A stretch of 57,407 nucleotides of DNA, taken from Cyclobacteriaceae bacterium. Lineage in GTDB: Bacteria; Bacteroidota; Bacteroidia; Cytophagales; Cyclobacteriaceae. Numbering within the stretch: position 1 is the first letter of the stretch; every line of letters begins with the position of its first letter. Shown here in pieces: positions 1-6,336 of the stretch. The stretch covers positions 1 through 57,407 of the forward strand of contig JALHRJ010000026.1 in assembly GCA_022841475.1 (NCBI GenBank), read 5' to 3'. A program made the position numbers and the translations under genes. The notes beneath the pieces are model-generated. The model saw only the letters and a program-made list of their open reading frames with translations, did not search any database and was not told the origin of the DNA.

Positions 1-1277
1 GCTTCTTGAACCGTGCTGCCAAGGTCACGGTCGCGCACATTAAAAAGTACAGCCCCACGCAACATGGCATTTTCTGAATTGATCATAGGTGGTCCATCTT
101 CAAACCGCAGGTCAGCCACGTCTGACAATGGGATTGTTCCCAAGGCTGGTGTTTGCACCGGAATGCGTTTAAGTTGATCCAGGCTGTTCCGGTAGTCTTG
201 TGCCAACCGTACATTCACTGAAAAACGTTGACGACCTTCAATCGTACGCGTGATGGGTGTACCTCCAATAGCGGATTCTACCATCATGTTAACATCATCT
301 ATGTTAAGGCCATAACGCCCAATCTCTTCGCGTTTAATATCAATGACCAGATACTTGCCTCCTGTGATGGGTTCAACGTACAGGTCTTTTACTCCGGGAA
401 TTCCTTCCAGGGCCGTTTTTACTTTTTCGGAAACGGCATAGATGGTATCGAGATTCTGACCATACACCTTCACACCTACATCGGTGCGAACTCCAGTGGC
501 CAACATATTGATGCGGTTAATAATGGGTTGTGTCCATCCGTTAACCACTCCGGGAATTTGCAGTTTGGCATCCAATTCATTAACGATATCTTTTTTCGTT
601 ATCCCCGGACGCCACTCGCTTTTTGGCTTGAGCATGATAATTGTTTCGATCATGCTAATGGGCGAATTGTCGGTAGCTGTGCTGGCGCGACCTGCTTTCC
701 CTAATACTTTGTCCACTTCTGGAACAGAGTGAATCAGTTTATCTTGTACCTGCAGAATTCTTTTTGCCTCTGCATTCGATATGTCCGGAAGCGTAACGGG
801 CATGAACAGAATGGATTGCTCATCAAGCGGAGGCATAAATTCTGAGCCCAGGCTGGTGATCAAAGGTATACTGATGACCAGCGCTGCGATGTTAATTCCA
901 ATCGTAGTTTTGCGCCATTTCATACACCATCGGATAATCGGTTCATAAACGCGTTCCAATATCCGGTTAACAGGATTCGAGTTCTCGTCTTTGAATTTCC
1001 CTTTCATGAAAAAGGAGATCAACACCGGAGCAAGTGTTATTACAAGCAGTGCATCAACCACCAGAATAAATGTCTTAGTGTAGGCAAGCGGGCTGAATAA
1101 CTTACCTTCCTGCCCCGTCAACATGAACACAGGCAGAAAAGAGGTGATGATAATGATCGTTGAATAGAAAACCCCGCGTGAAACCTGCTTGCTGGATTTT
1201 TCAATAATGGCCAGACGTTCTTCTTCGGTAATCCAGGGCTCTTCTTTTTTGCGTAAGAATATTTTAAATAATTTCAT
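1..1277 (-). CDS. Heavy-metal RND efflux pump, C-terminal half (CusA/CzcA family), partial
   Basis: Second half of a split proton-driven metal exporter of the inner membrane. The gene starts with ATG at 1277 and runs off the left edge after about 425 codons; the paralogue at 34870-36813 is 647 aa. It opens with a short Lys-rich cytoplasmic stretch (MKLFKIFLRKK) and then TM5 with the family signature LTGQEGKLFSPLA. It goes on into the second periplasmic porter domain (NLGSEFMPPLDE-like region, GRASTATDNSPISMIET, GWTQPIINRINML). It lies 12 nt after the stop of the N-terminal half (1290-2582) and in the same reading frame, so only a TAA and four codons separate the two. The family is certain. 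The exported ion, Cu/Ag or Zn/Cd/Co, cannot be read from the visible part. Confidence 0.93.
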   Translation of the reverse strand, partial: MKLFKIFLRKKEEPWITEEERLAIIEKSSKQVSRGVFYSTIIIITSFLPVFMLTGQEGKLFSPLAYTKTFILVVDALLVITLAPVLISFFMKGKFKDENSNPVNRILERVYEPIIRWCMKWRKTTIGINIAALVISIPLITSLGSEFMPPLDEQSILFMPVTLPDISNAEAKRILQVQDKLIHSVPEVDKVLGKAGRASTATDNSPISMIETIIMLKPKSEWRPGITKKDIVNELDAKLQIPGVVNGWTQPIINRINMLATGVRTDVGVKVYGQNLDTIYAVSEKVKTALEGIPGVKDLYVEPITGGKYLVIDIKREEIGRYGLNIDDVNMMVESAIGGTPITRTIEGRQRFSVNVRLAQDYRNSLDQLKRIPVQTPALGTIPLSDVADLRFEDGPPMINSENAMLRGAVLFNVRDRDLGSTVQE

Positions 1278-1289
1278 GAGATTCAAATT

Positions 1290-2582
1290 TTAAGGGTTAC
1301 CGGATTTCTTAGCCATTACTTCGGCATAGCGTTGAGAAAGATGCTTGTAGGCATTTTCTGACATGATGATACCGTTATCTACAATCACTCCGATAGCCAG
1401 TGCAATGCCTGTCAGCGACATGATGTTGGATGAAATGTTGAACATATTTAGCAGAATGAAGGCCGTGGCCAGTGTAATGGGTATCTGTATGATGATGCTC
1501 AACGCACTACGCCAGTGGAACAGGAAGATGATCACCACCAGTGAAACCACGATCATTTCTTCAATTAGCGTTTTCTTAATAGAAGAAACAGACTCCTCGA
1601 TTAACTCGCTACGATCGTAGGCAAGATTGAATTTCATGCCTTTGGGAAACCCCTTGGCTACTTCTTCCATCTTTTTCTTTACTCGCTTGATCACCTCATC
1701 TGCATTTTCACCATAGCGCATCACGACAATGCCCCCGACAGCTTCACCCTCACCGCTGACGTCAAAAATGCCGAGACGAAGTTGGCCCGTCATCTGAACG
1801 GTAGCTACATCCTTGATCGTAACGGGTATGGAGTTTACCGTTTTTAGAGGAATCATTTCAATAGCTTCAACGCTCTTGATATAGCCGGTGGTCTTGATCA
1901 CATACCCGATATCGTTCACTTCAAACTTTCTTCCGCCAGCTTCATTGTTATTGGCGCGAATGGACTGAATCACTTGCGGGATGGAAAGACCATAGTATGT
2001 AAGTTTATTTGGATTGATCGTAACCTGATACTGTTTTTCGAATCCCCCGAAGGAAGCTACTTCGGCAACTCCAGGCACATTTTGCAACCCGAATTTTACA
2101 TACCAGTCTTGGATTGCACGCTGTTCGCCAAGGTCCATACCGGGTGCTTCCAGTGTATACCACAGAATATGGCCAACACCGGTGCCATCAGGACCAATTG
2201 TTGGCACAACACCTTCCGGCAATAAGCGGGATGCGTAATTCAACCGCTCAAGAACTCGTTGCCGAGCCCAGTAAACGTCTACATCATCTTCAAAGATCAC
2301 GTAAACAAAACTCATCCCGAACATGGATGTACCGCGAACATATTTTATCTGGGGCAAGGCCTGAAGATTGGTCACGAGCGGGTAAGTAACCTGATCTTCC
2401 ATAATCTGCGGGCTCCGTCCCATCCATTCCGTGAAAACAATAACCTGGTTTTCAGAGAGGTCAGGGATGGCATCAATCTTATTCACCTTTACGGAGTGTA
2501 AACCCCACCCGAAGAGGCCTGCTGCGATAAGCAGGATAATGAAACGATTGTGTATAGAGTATGAAATTATTTTCTCAATCAT
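1290..2582 (-). CDS. Heavy-metal RND efflux pump, N-terminal half (CusA/CzcA family)
   Basis: A 430-residue protein covering only TM1, the first periplasmic porter loop and TM2-TM4 of a CusA/CzcA pump, whose normal length is about 1040 aa. Visible signatures are the N-terminal KIISYSIHNRF, DAIPDLSENQVIVFTEWMGR, the WARQRVLERL helix and the TM4 proton-relay segment GIALAIGVIVDNGIIMSENA, with its conserved Asp. The protein ends in the cytoplasmic TM4-TM5 loop (AKKSGNP, then TAA). The C-terminal half follows at once (1-1277). About 70 percent of the residues visibly match the paralogue at 36791-38080. Upstream lie a Cys-rich secreted protein and an HMA-AraC regulator. It presumably pairs with its other half in the membrane; an adaptor and outer-membrane factor are expected beyond the left edge. 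Confidence 0.94.
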   Translation of the reverse strand: MIEKIISYSIHNRFIILLIAAGLFGWGLHSVKVNKIDAIPDLSENQVIVFTEWMGRSPQIMEDQVTYPLVTNLQALPQIKYVRGTSMFGMSFVYVIFEDDVDVYWARQRVLERLNYASRLLPEGVVPTIGPDGTGVGHILWYTLEAPGMDLGEQRAIQDWYVKFGLQNVPGVAEVASFGGFEKQYQVTINPNKLTYYGLSIPQVIQSIRANNNEAGGRKFEVNDIGYVIKTTGYIKSVEAIEMIPLKTVNSIPVTIKDVATVQMTGQLRLGIFDVSGEGEAVGGIVVMRYGENADEVIKRVKKKMEEVAKGFPKGMKFNLAYDRSELIEESVSSIKKTLIEEMIVVSLVVIIFLFHWRSALSIIIQIPITLATAFILLNMFNISSNIMSLTGIALAIGVIVDNGIIMSENAYKHLSQRYAEVMAKKSGNP

Positions 2583-2732
2583 AGTAATCGAATAATAGAA
2601 ATGAAGTCAGTTATCCTAAGAAAAGGACATGAGGAAAGGGCGGAGATATCTTACAATACTTATCGTAAGTTAATTGTATGAATAGATCATTCGCACATGC
2701 GAACAAAATCCATACGCCCCTAAGTGCAGTTA

Positions 2733-3161
2733 TTAAATAAGGAAAGTCTGAACGAGTATAGTAATGTCTCGTTCAATCAATGGAGGGCGGTAGTTGAAAA
2801 ACCGAACATGTGCTAAAGCGACAAAAGGCTTAAGGTTTTCTACTGGCCCTACGATCATCGGCAATGTATCTGACAACGATTTAACCGTAACCGGTTCACT
2901 AACTTTGGTTGAATATTTTTCTGAGTCTACTAAAACGGTCGCGTCTTCGCAGCATCCTTTATGCTCAACTGATTCATGGTCTGAAGTTGCGCTGTCATGG
3001 TCACATCCGCGTGTGTGTTCTTCGCAAGGCTGTGCGTGCCCAAAAATTGCCATGCTTTGTACTTCGCCTCCGCACAAATGAAAACTAACCGAATGGCTGA
3101 TGGATGACATCAGCACAAGCGCGGCAAGAATACCAGTCAGTATGGTGCGAAACTTCTTCAA
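2733..3161 (-). CDS. Small Cys/His-rich secreted protein, HYC_CC_PP-like
   Basis: A 142-residue protein with an N-terminal signal peptide (about residues 1-24). It then has FHLCGG, a His/Asp/Glu/Cys-rich middle (CEEHTRGCDHDSATSDHE, GCCED) and a Pro-Pro motif with the C-terminal tail RPPLIERDITILVQTFLI. This order (aromatic-C, CC, PP, terminal F-x-I) is what I know as the Bacteroidetes HYC_CC_PP family, often found beside heavy-metal efflux genes. The function is unproven; the ligand-rich middle suggests periplasmic metal binding. The apparent start is TTG at 3161; no in-frame ATG lies before the next upstream stop. It sits 150 bp upstream of the split pump gene and is probably co-transcribed with it. 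Confidence 0.82.
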   Translation of the reverse strand: MKKFRTILTGILAALVLMSSISHSVSFHLCGGEVQSMAIFGHAQPCEEHTRGCDHDSATSDHESVEHKGCCEDATVLVDSEKYSTKVSEPVTVKSLSDTLPMIVGPVENLKPFVALAHVRFFNYRPPLIERDITILVQTFLI

Positions 3162-3320
3162 GACGTTGTAAATATACGTGGCTCACGCATATAAGTTATT
3201 ATACAATATTGCCGAAATGTTATAAAATTCCTTTTGATAATTGCCATAATTGCAAAAAAACGCCATTTCTGGGTCTTTCGCAAAGGTTAAGCGTGCCTTA
3301 TATATAGCCCATGATAATTG

Positions 3321-3455
3321 TCAGATGTTGAAGATTTCAGCCAGAATCACGAACAGTAAAAGGGCAAGGAGAATGACAATCCAGAATCGCCTGATCCACT
3401 TCTCTGATTCCGGTGACGGCTTGGGTGTTTCTATTTGGCAACACGGTTTCCGCAT
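3321..3455 (-). CDS. 44-residue Cys-Cys membrane peptide
   Basis: A short ORF starting with ATG at 3455. It encodes MRKPCCQIETPKPSPESEKW, then a basic IRRFW boundary, one hydrophobic helix (IVILLALLLFVILAEI) and FNI at the end. The design is a cytoplasmic N-terminus with a Cys-Cys pair and Pro/Glu spacer, followed by a single C-terminal anchor. It lies 19 bp after the HMA-AraC gene and ahead of the Cys-rich gene, all on one strand, so it probably belongs to the same metal operon. I do not recognise a named family. The strongly non-random composition and operon position argue that it is real. Confidence 0.6.
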   Translation of the reverse strand: MRKPCCQIETPKPSPESEKWIRRFWIVILLALLLFVILAEIFNI

Positions 3456-3473
3456 GCTTTTGAAAAGTTAGTT

Positions 3474-4031
3474 TTAACATGCTGCGATTCGCGTATAACC
3501 ATTCTTAAACTCAGAGACTGAACTTCCCGTTATCGTTCTGAATTGTTTTGACAAGTGCTGAACGTTGGAATAGCCCAGGCGATACGAAATTTCACTTAGG
3601 GTTAGTTCTCCCTCCCGCAGTAGCTGTTTAACTCTGTCCACCTTTCTTTCAATAGCAAATGCCTCGATTGTCTTCTTCTGGTTTCTGCTAAAGAGTTTGG
3701 TCAGACTGAAGTAATTCCTGGCCAGGTGATCGGACAGGTAAGCCGATAGTCTGCTCACATTATTTCCCGACTCTATTTCGTTCAAGTACTTTATAATGTG
3801 AATTTTTATTTCTTCCACGGTCACCTCTGTTTTGTCGTAAACGATCTGCAGACCGACTTCACGTAGTTTCCTTTCAAGTGTTGGCAGAATTGTATCACAA
3901 GGGCTTGAAAAAATGACGCGACCCAACTCCACCTTTTGAGGAGGGGTATTTAGTTGCTGAAGTACCTGCATGACGTAGATAACACAGCGTTCACAGACCA
4001 TATTTTTTATATGAAGTTCGTACGTTTTCAT
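3474..4031 (-). CDS. Metal-sensing AraC-family regulator with N-terminal HMA-like domain
   Basis: A 185-residue protein (ATG at 4031 preferred; a TTG two codons upstream is possible). Residues 1 to about 75 resemble a heavy-metal-associated ferredoxin-fold domain: the start is YELHIKNMVCERCV, with the two-Cys CxxC metal site. Residues about 80-180 are an AraC-type double helix-turn-helix (LSDHLARNYFSLTKLFSR, LTLSEISYRLGYSNVQHLSKQF, FRTITGSSVSEFK). It presumably senses a soft metal through the CxxC pair and controls the neighbouring efflux and Cys-rich genes. A 21-bp-spaced pair of TGAC-type boxes lies just upstream (4075-4107), suggesting autoregulation. Its paralogue is 38172-38954. Confidence 0.88.
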   Translation of the reverse strand: MKTYELHIKNMVCERCVIYVMQVLQQLNTPPQKVELGRVIFSSPCDTILPTLERKLREVGLQIVYDKTEVTVEEIKIHIIKYLNEIESGNNVSRLSAYLSDHLARNYFSLTKLFSRNQKKTIEAFAIERKVDRVKQLLREGELTLSEISYRLGYSNVQHLSKQFRTITGSSVSEFKNGYTRIAAC

Positions 4032-4074
4032 AACCAATATTTAATTTTCGTTTTGAAGAAAAAGACTTTAGAAT

Positions 4075-4107
4075 TGACAAGTGTCGCTTTACACGAGACA
4101 GGGATCA
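4075..4107 (-). promoter_or_regulatory. Composite TGAC-N4-GTCA operator, 21-bp variant
   Basis: Two related boxes, TGACaagtGTCG (4075-4086) and AGACagggATCA (4096-4107), with 13 of 16 core positions matching TGAC-N4-GTCA. They lie 44 bp upstream of the HMA-AraC start. Five other operators in this window have the same boxes at exactly 22 bp; here the spacing is 21. Confidence 0.45.
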
Positions 4108-4133
4108 ACCGGAAGTATTTCGAAAACTAACTA

Positions 4134-4580
4134 TCAGATTTGAAAGGAATTTAGAAGAACTCTTTTGTAAGTCCCCTCATTGCTATAAAGAAATTGGGGA
4201 TGTGCCACACTCGCAGAGAAGGTGGTATTGATGTTGATGAGCGAAAAGGATGTAACAATGTTGAATAAAGGAGCGGCATTGGCGGCTACCTCTACAATCA
4301 ATGTCTCAGTGCTTAAAGAAAGAGCCGCAAAGAACTTGGTCATCTCATATGCACAGCAGGAATTCTCTGGAGCGATTTCAAAGACAACATTCTTCGTAAG
4401 CAGATGGTGTGCTTTTGCCGATATTTCCTTTGTGTGTTTACAATGAGAATCTGGACGATCTGAGTGCATTACCATGCCTGATGTACATACGAAATTGCAA
4501 ACAATGGTTGTCAAAACCGATAAGGTAAAGAACAGGGACAGGAAAAGGCTGTATTTTCGTATGGTTGTCAGGGGAGTCAT
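4134..4580 (-). CDS. Small Cys-rich secreted or membrane-anchored protein
   Basis: A 148-residue protein with an N-terminal hydrophobic segment (about residues 10-30) followed by CNFVCTSGM, a His/Cys stretch (HSDRPDSHCKHTKE), NSCCAYEMTKFFAAL and a C-terminal tail ending VLLNSFQI. The CxxxC, CC and F-F-x-x-L positions align with the His-rich protein at 39091-39603 (CDLLCDLG, DCCDDITQQFYSSL), so the two are paralogues. The terminal F-x-I tail is shared with the HYC_CC_PP-like proteins. The likely role is envelope metal binding or sensing, by inference only. The gene has a 22-bp-spaced TGAC double box 38-71 bp upstream and lies directly ahead of the HMA-AraC gene. Confidence 0.75.
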   Translation of the reverse strand: MTPLTTIRKYSLFLSLFFTLSVLTTIVCNFVCTSGMVMHSDRPDSHCKHTKEISAKAHHLLTKNVVFEIAPENSCCAYEMTKFFAALSLSTETLIVEVAANAAPLFNIVTSFSLININTTFSASVAHPQFLYSNEGTYKRVLLNSFQI

Positions 4581-4617
4581 CCAATGGCAAAGTAGTGAGT
4601 TTTGTTTACTCGTATCA

Positions 4618-4651
4618 TGACCAATGTTGGCTAAGACAATGACTTTTGTCA
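4618..4651 (-). promoter_or_regulatory. Composite TGAC-N4-GTCA operator (22-bp spacing)
   Basis: TGACcaatGTTG at 4618-4629 and the perfect palindrome TGACttttGTCA at 4640-4651, box starts 22 bp apart. It lies 38 bp upstream of the Cys-rich gene 4134-4580. The spacing is identical at 9018, 12989, 39651 and 41228. Confidence 0.6.
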
Positions 4652-4664
4652 GGAGTGGTCTCTC

Positions 4665-4700
4665 AAAAAAAAGCGCATGAAAGTTTTTTCCACGCGCCTT
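4665..4700 (-). terminator. Rho-independent terminator of the 5092-4730 gene
   Basis: Read on the minus strand, GCGCGTG pairs with CATGCGC (one mismatch) around a loop and is followed by eight T. It stands 30 bp after the stop of the secreted-protein gene at 4730-5092. Confidence 0.75.
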
Positions 4701-4729
4701 ATTTCACTTGCAACCAGATCAAGTGAGGA

Positions 4730-5092
4730 TCAATTCAAGACCATGTCCGGTAGTCCTTTCGATGATACCCACTTGCCTTCTGGAGTGAATTTAATCTCTA
4801 CATTCTTGCCTTCTTTTTTACCCCTGTAACTGTAGTGAAAGGGAATAGCTCTCGATGTTCCCGGTTTTCCCTGATCACCGGGGATCGCGGTCGTATGTTC
4901 AAAATGAGCATACCACACGCCACCTTTGATGTCTGCTTTTGTAGAGGCAAACTCATTTTCAAAGGTCTTTAAGACAGATACCGGCACCTGTTCGTCCCTG
5001 ATTTTCTCTACCATGTTCATGGGAATGGTTTGCGCGAATGTCCATACGGCACTTAGTAACAGGAAAAACAAAGTGAATTTTAGTGTTTTCAT
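4730..5092 (-). CDS. Small secreted protein of unknown function
   Basis: A 120-residue protein with a clear signal peptide (MKTLKFTLFFLLLSAVWTFAQ, cleavage near residue 21). The mature part has VPVSVLKTFENEFASTKADIKGGVWYA and later strands (FHYSYRGKKEGKNVEIKFTPEGKWV) that suggest a small PepSY- or BLIP-like alpha/beta fold. I do not recognise a named family and assign no function. It lies 29 bp downstream of an SPFH lipoprotein gene on the same strand, probably co-transcribed with it, and a good terminator follows. Confidence 0.8.
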   Translation of the reverse strand: MKTLKFTLFFLLLSAVWTFAQTIPMNMVEKIRDEQVPVSVLKTFENEFASTKADIKGGVWYAHFEHTTAIPGDQGKPGTSRAIPFHYSYRGKKEGKNVEIKFTPEGKWVSSKGLPDMVLN

Positions 5093-5121
5093 ATTATTAA
5101 TATTTAAAGGTTTGACAATAA

Positions 5122-5919
5122 TTATTTATCATGGGTATCCAGAATCACCGGCAGGCCGTCCTTACCAATGGGCACAAAGAAAAATTTGGTATTCGGGCTG
5201 GACGTTAGTTTATCCTGCACTTCCAGTGCTTTGAACTGCAGGTACCGTTGGGTTAAACCGGCATCAATGATTTGCTGTGCATCGCGTTGCCCTTTAGCCA
5301 ATACTCTTTGTATCTCTGCGTTTTTCTCCGCGATTTTCAATTCATACTCCTTTTGTTCAATGGCTTGCTGAACGGCAAGCTTTTTATCCACTGCCGAAGT
5401 AACCACTTCCGGGTATTCAATATGCTTTACCGTAACGTTGTTAAATTCAATATGCTTTCCTTTTGTCAGCATCATCAGGCGGGTGAGGATGGCTGACTCG
5501 ATCTCCGGACTTTTCGGTGACACTAGCGTGTACTTGTATGTTGAAAAAACATTTCGTACCAGGCTCATGAACTCAGGCTTGATTACTTTGTTGTAGTAGT
5601 CTTTGCCAACTTCCAGTTCCAATTGTGGCAGTTCGGAAGCCACCGGCCTCAGCGTAACGGAAACAGTAAGATCGATATGCAACTCATCTTCCGTTAGGAT
5701 TGATACGTTTTCGTTATAGGTTTGCCATTGCATATTATATCCGACCACACCATTCCAGGGCCAATGCCACACAACGCCATTAGAATAGATTTTGTCGGTT
5801 ACTAACCCTTTGCTTAATGGCTTCCAGCGCATGGCATTATAGCCGGGTTTTATCACCGAGCATCCGGCTGTCAGCAAGAGAATTGTTGCAGCCATCACGA
5901 AATTCAAATTTGTTTTCAT
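5122..5919 (-). CDS. SPFH/prohibitin-domain lipoprotein
   Basis: A 265-residue protein with a lipoprotein signal (lipobox LTAGC, Cys20). The rest is an SPFH/prohibitin-like domain: VVWHWPWNGVVGYNMQWQTY, the SILTEDELHIDLTVSVTLRP strand pair, DYYNKVIKPEFMSLVRNVFSTY, then a long charged helix (residues about 185-225, QQAIEQKEYELKIAEKNAEIQ) typical of prohibitin coiled coils. Such proteins form membrane-bound oligomeric scaffolds. Lipid anchoring instead of an N-terminal helix is common in Bacteroidetes. The specific partner is unknown. Confidence 0.88.
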   Translation of the reverse strand: MKTNLNFVMAATILLLTAGCSVIKPGYNAMRWKPLSKGLVTDKIYSNGVVWHWPWNGVVGYNMQWQTYNENVSILTEDELHIDLTVSVTLRPVASELPQLELEVGKDYYNKVIKPEFMSLVRNVFSTYKYTLVSPKSPEIESAILTRLMMLTKGKHIEFNNVTVKHIEYPEVVTSAVDKKLAVQQAIEQKEYELKIAEKNAEIQRVLAKGQRDAQQIIDAGLTQRYLQFKALEVQDKLTSSPNTKFFFVPIGKDGLPVILDTHDK

Positions 5920-5932
5920 AGTACTGATCAGT

Positions 5933-6106
5933 TTAAGTGTTCAAGAACTCACAACGATCTCCAAATTCATTTTTGCACCAGGCGATGAACAAACTGATTT
6001 CGCACTCCGGCAAGAGTCTGAGCGCCTTCACGTATTCTTTCTTTAACAGGTCTCTGTCAAAGCTTATTTTTCTCAAGATCAGTTTGCAGTACTCGAACCT
6101 GCTCAT
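5933..6106 (-). CDS. Conserved small cytoplasmic protein, unknown function
   Basis: A 57-residue protein from ATG at 6106 (MSRFEYCKLILRKISFDRDL, then LLKKEYVKALRLLP, LFIAWCKNEFGDRC). It fits a short helical family I remember from Cytophagales genomes (RYEYCxxILxKVSFD...W...FG), never characterised. A longer frame back to 6160 exists, but the conserved pattern begins at the internal Met. It overlaps nothing and precedes the SPFH lipoprotein by 13 bp. It is divergent from the mercury-type operon. Confidence 0.55.
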   Translation of the reverse strand: MSRFEYCKLILRKISFDRDLLKKEYVKALRLLPECEISLFIAWCKNEFGDRCEFLNT

Positions 6107-6266
6107 AGCATTAATAATTTTGTTACTTCTATAACGCTGGCAGGCAAAGGCGCGGATCAAACTTTCTTGGCTATGATGTGTATTTTATTGACCTATCAAA
6201 TAGAAAGGAACGATCAGGCTGTCGAGTAAAGCACATGCGCCAGAATAGAGGCACACATTCTAAATA

Positions 6267-6288
6267 TATTTAAGTATTTGCTTAAATA
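6267..6288. promoter_or_regulatory. Probable ArsR-family operator
   Basis: A perfect 8-bp inverted repeat, TATTTAAG (6267-6274) and CTTAAATA (6281-6288), with a 6-bp spacer. It is the AT-rich dyad type bound by ArsR/SmtB repressors. It covers the -33 element of the promoter for the ArsR gene at 6337, so repressor binding would block RNA polymerase. Confidence 0.7.
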
Positions 6289-6307
6289 AGAAATAGTAAT
6301 ACCTTTG
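6277..6307 (+). promoter_or_regulatory. Bacteroidetes-type promoter of the mercury-type operon
   Basis: TTTG at 6277-6280 and TACCTTTG at 6300-6307, spaced by 19 nt. This is an exact match to the Bacteroidetes primary-sigma consensus (-33 TTTG, -7 TAnnTTTG). The first gene starts 29 bp downstream. Confidence 0.75.
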
Positions 6308-6336
6308 ACTCAACCCTGAAATGAGGTATTCATTAA

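Noticed and set aside
228..732. Plus-strand frames opposite the first split pump (228-704 and 484-732)
   Set aside because: They are shadows of the CusA C-terminal half on the minus strand, which is open throughout and matches a known family.
2690..2703. Palindrome TTCGCacatGCGAA between the Cys-rich gene and the first split pump
   Set aside because: It is a single 5-bp stem without U run and occurs at no other metal gene here; not enough to name it an operator or terminator.
3312..3323. Single box TGATaattGTCA upstream of the Cys-rich gene 2733-3161
   Set aside because: It overlaps the end of the 44-residue ORF, is 150 bp from the gene, and has no partner at 21-22 bp, unlike the other operators.
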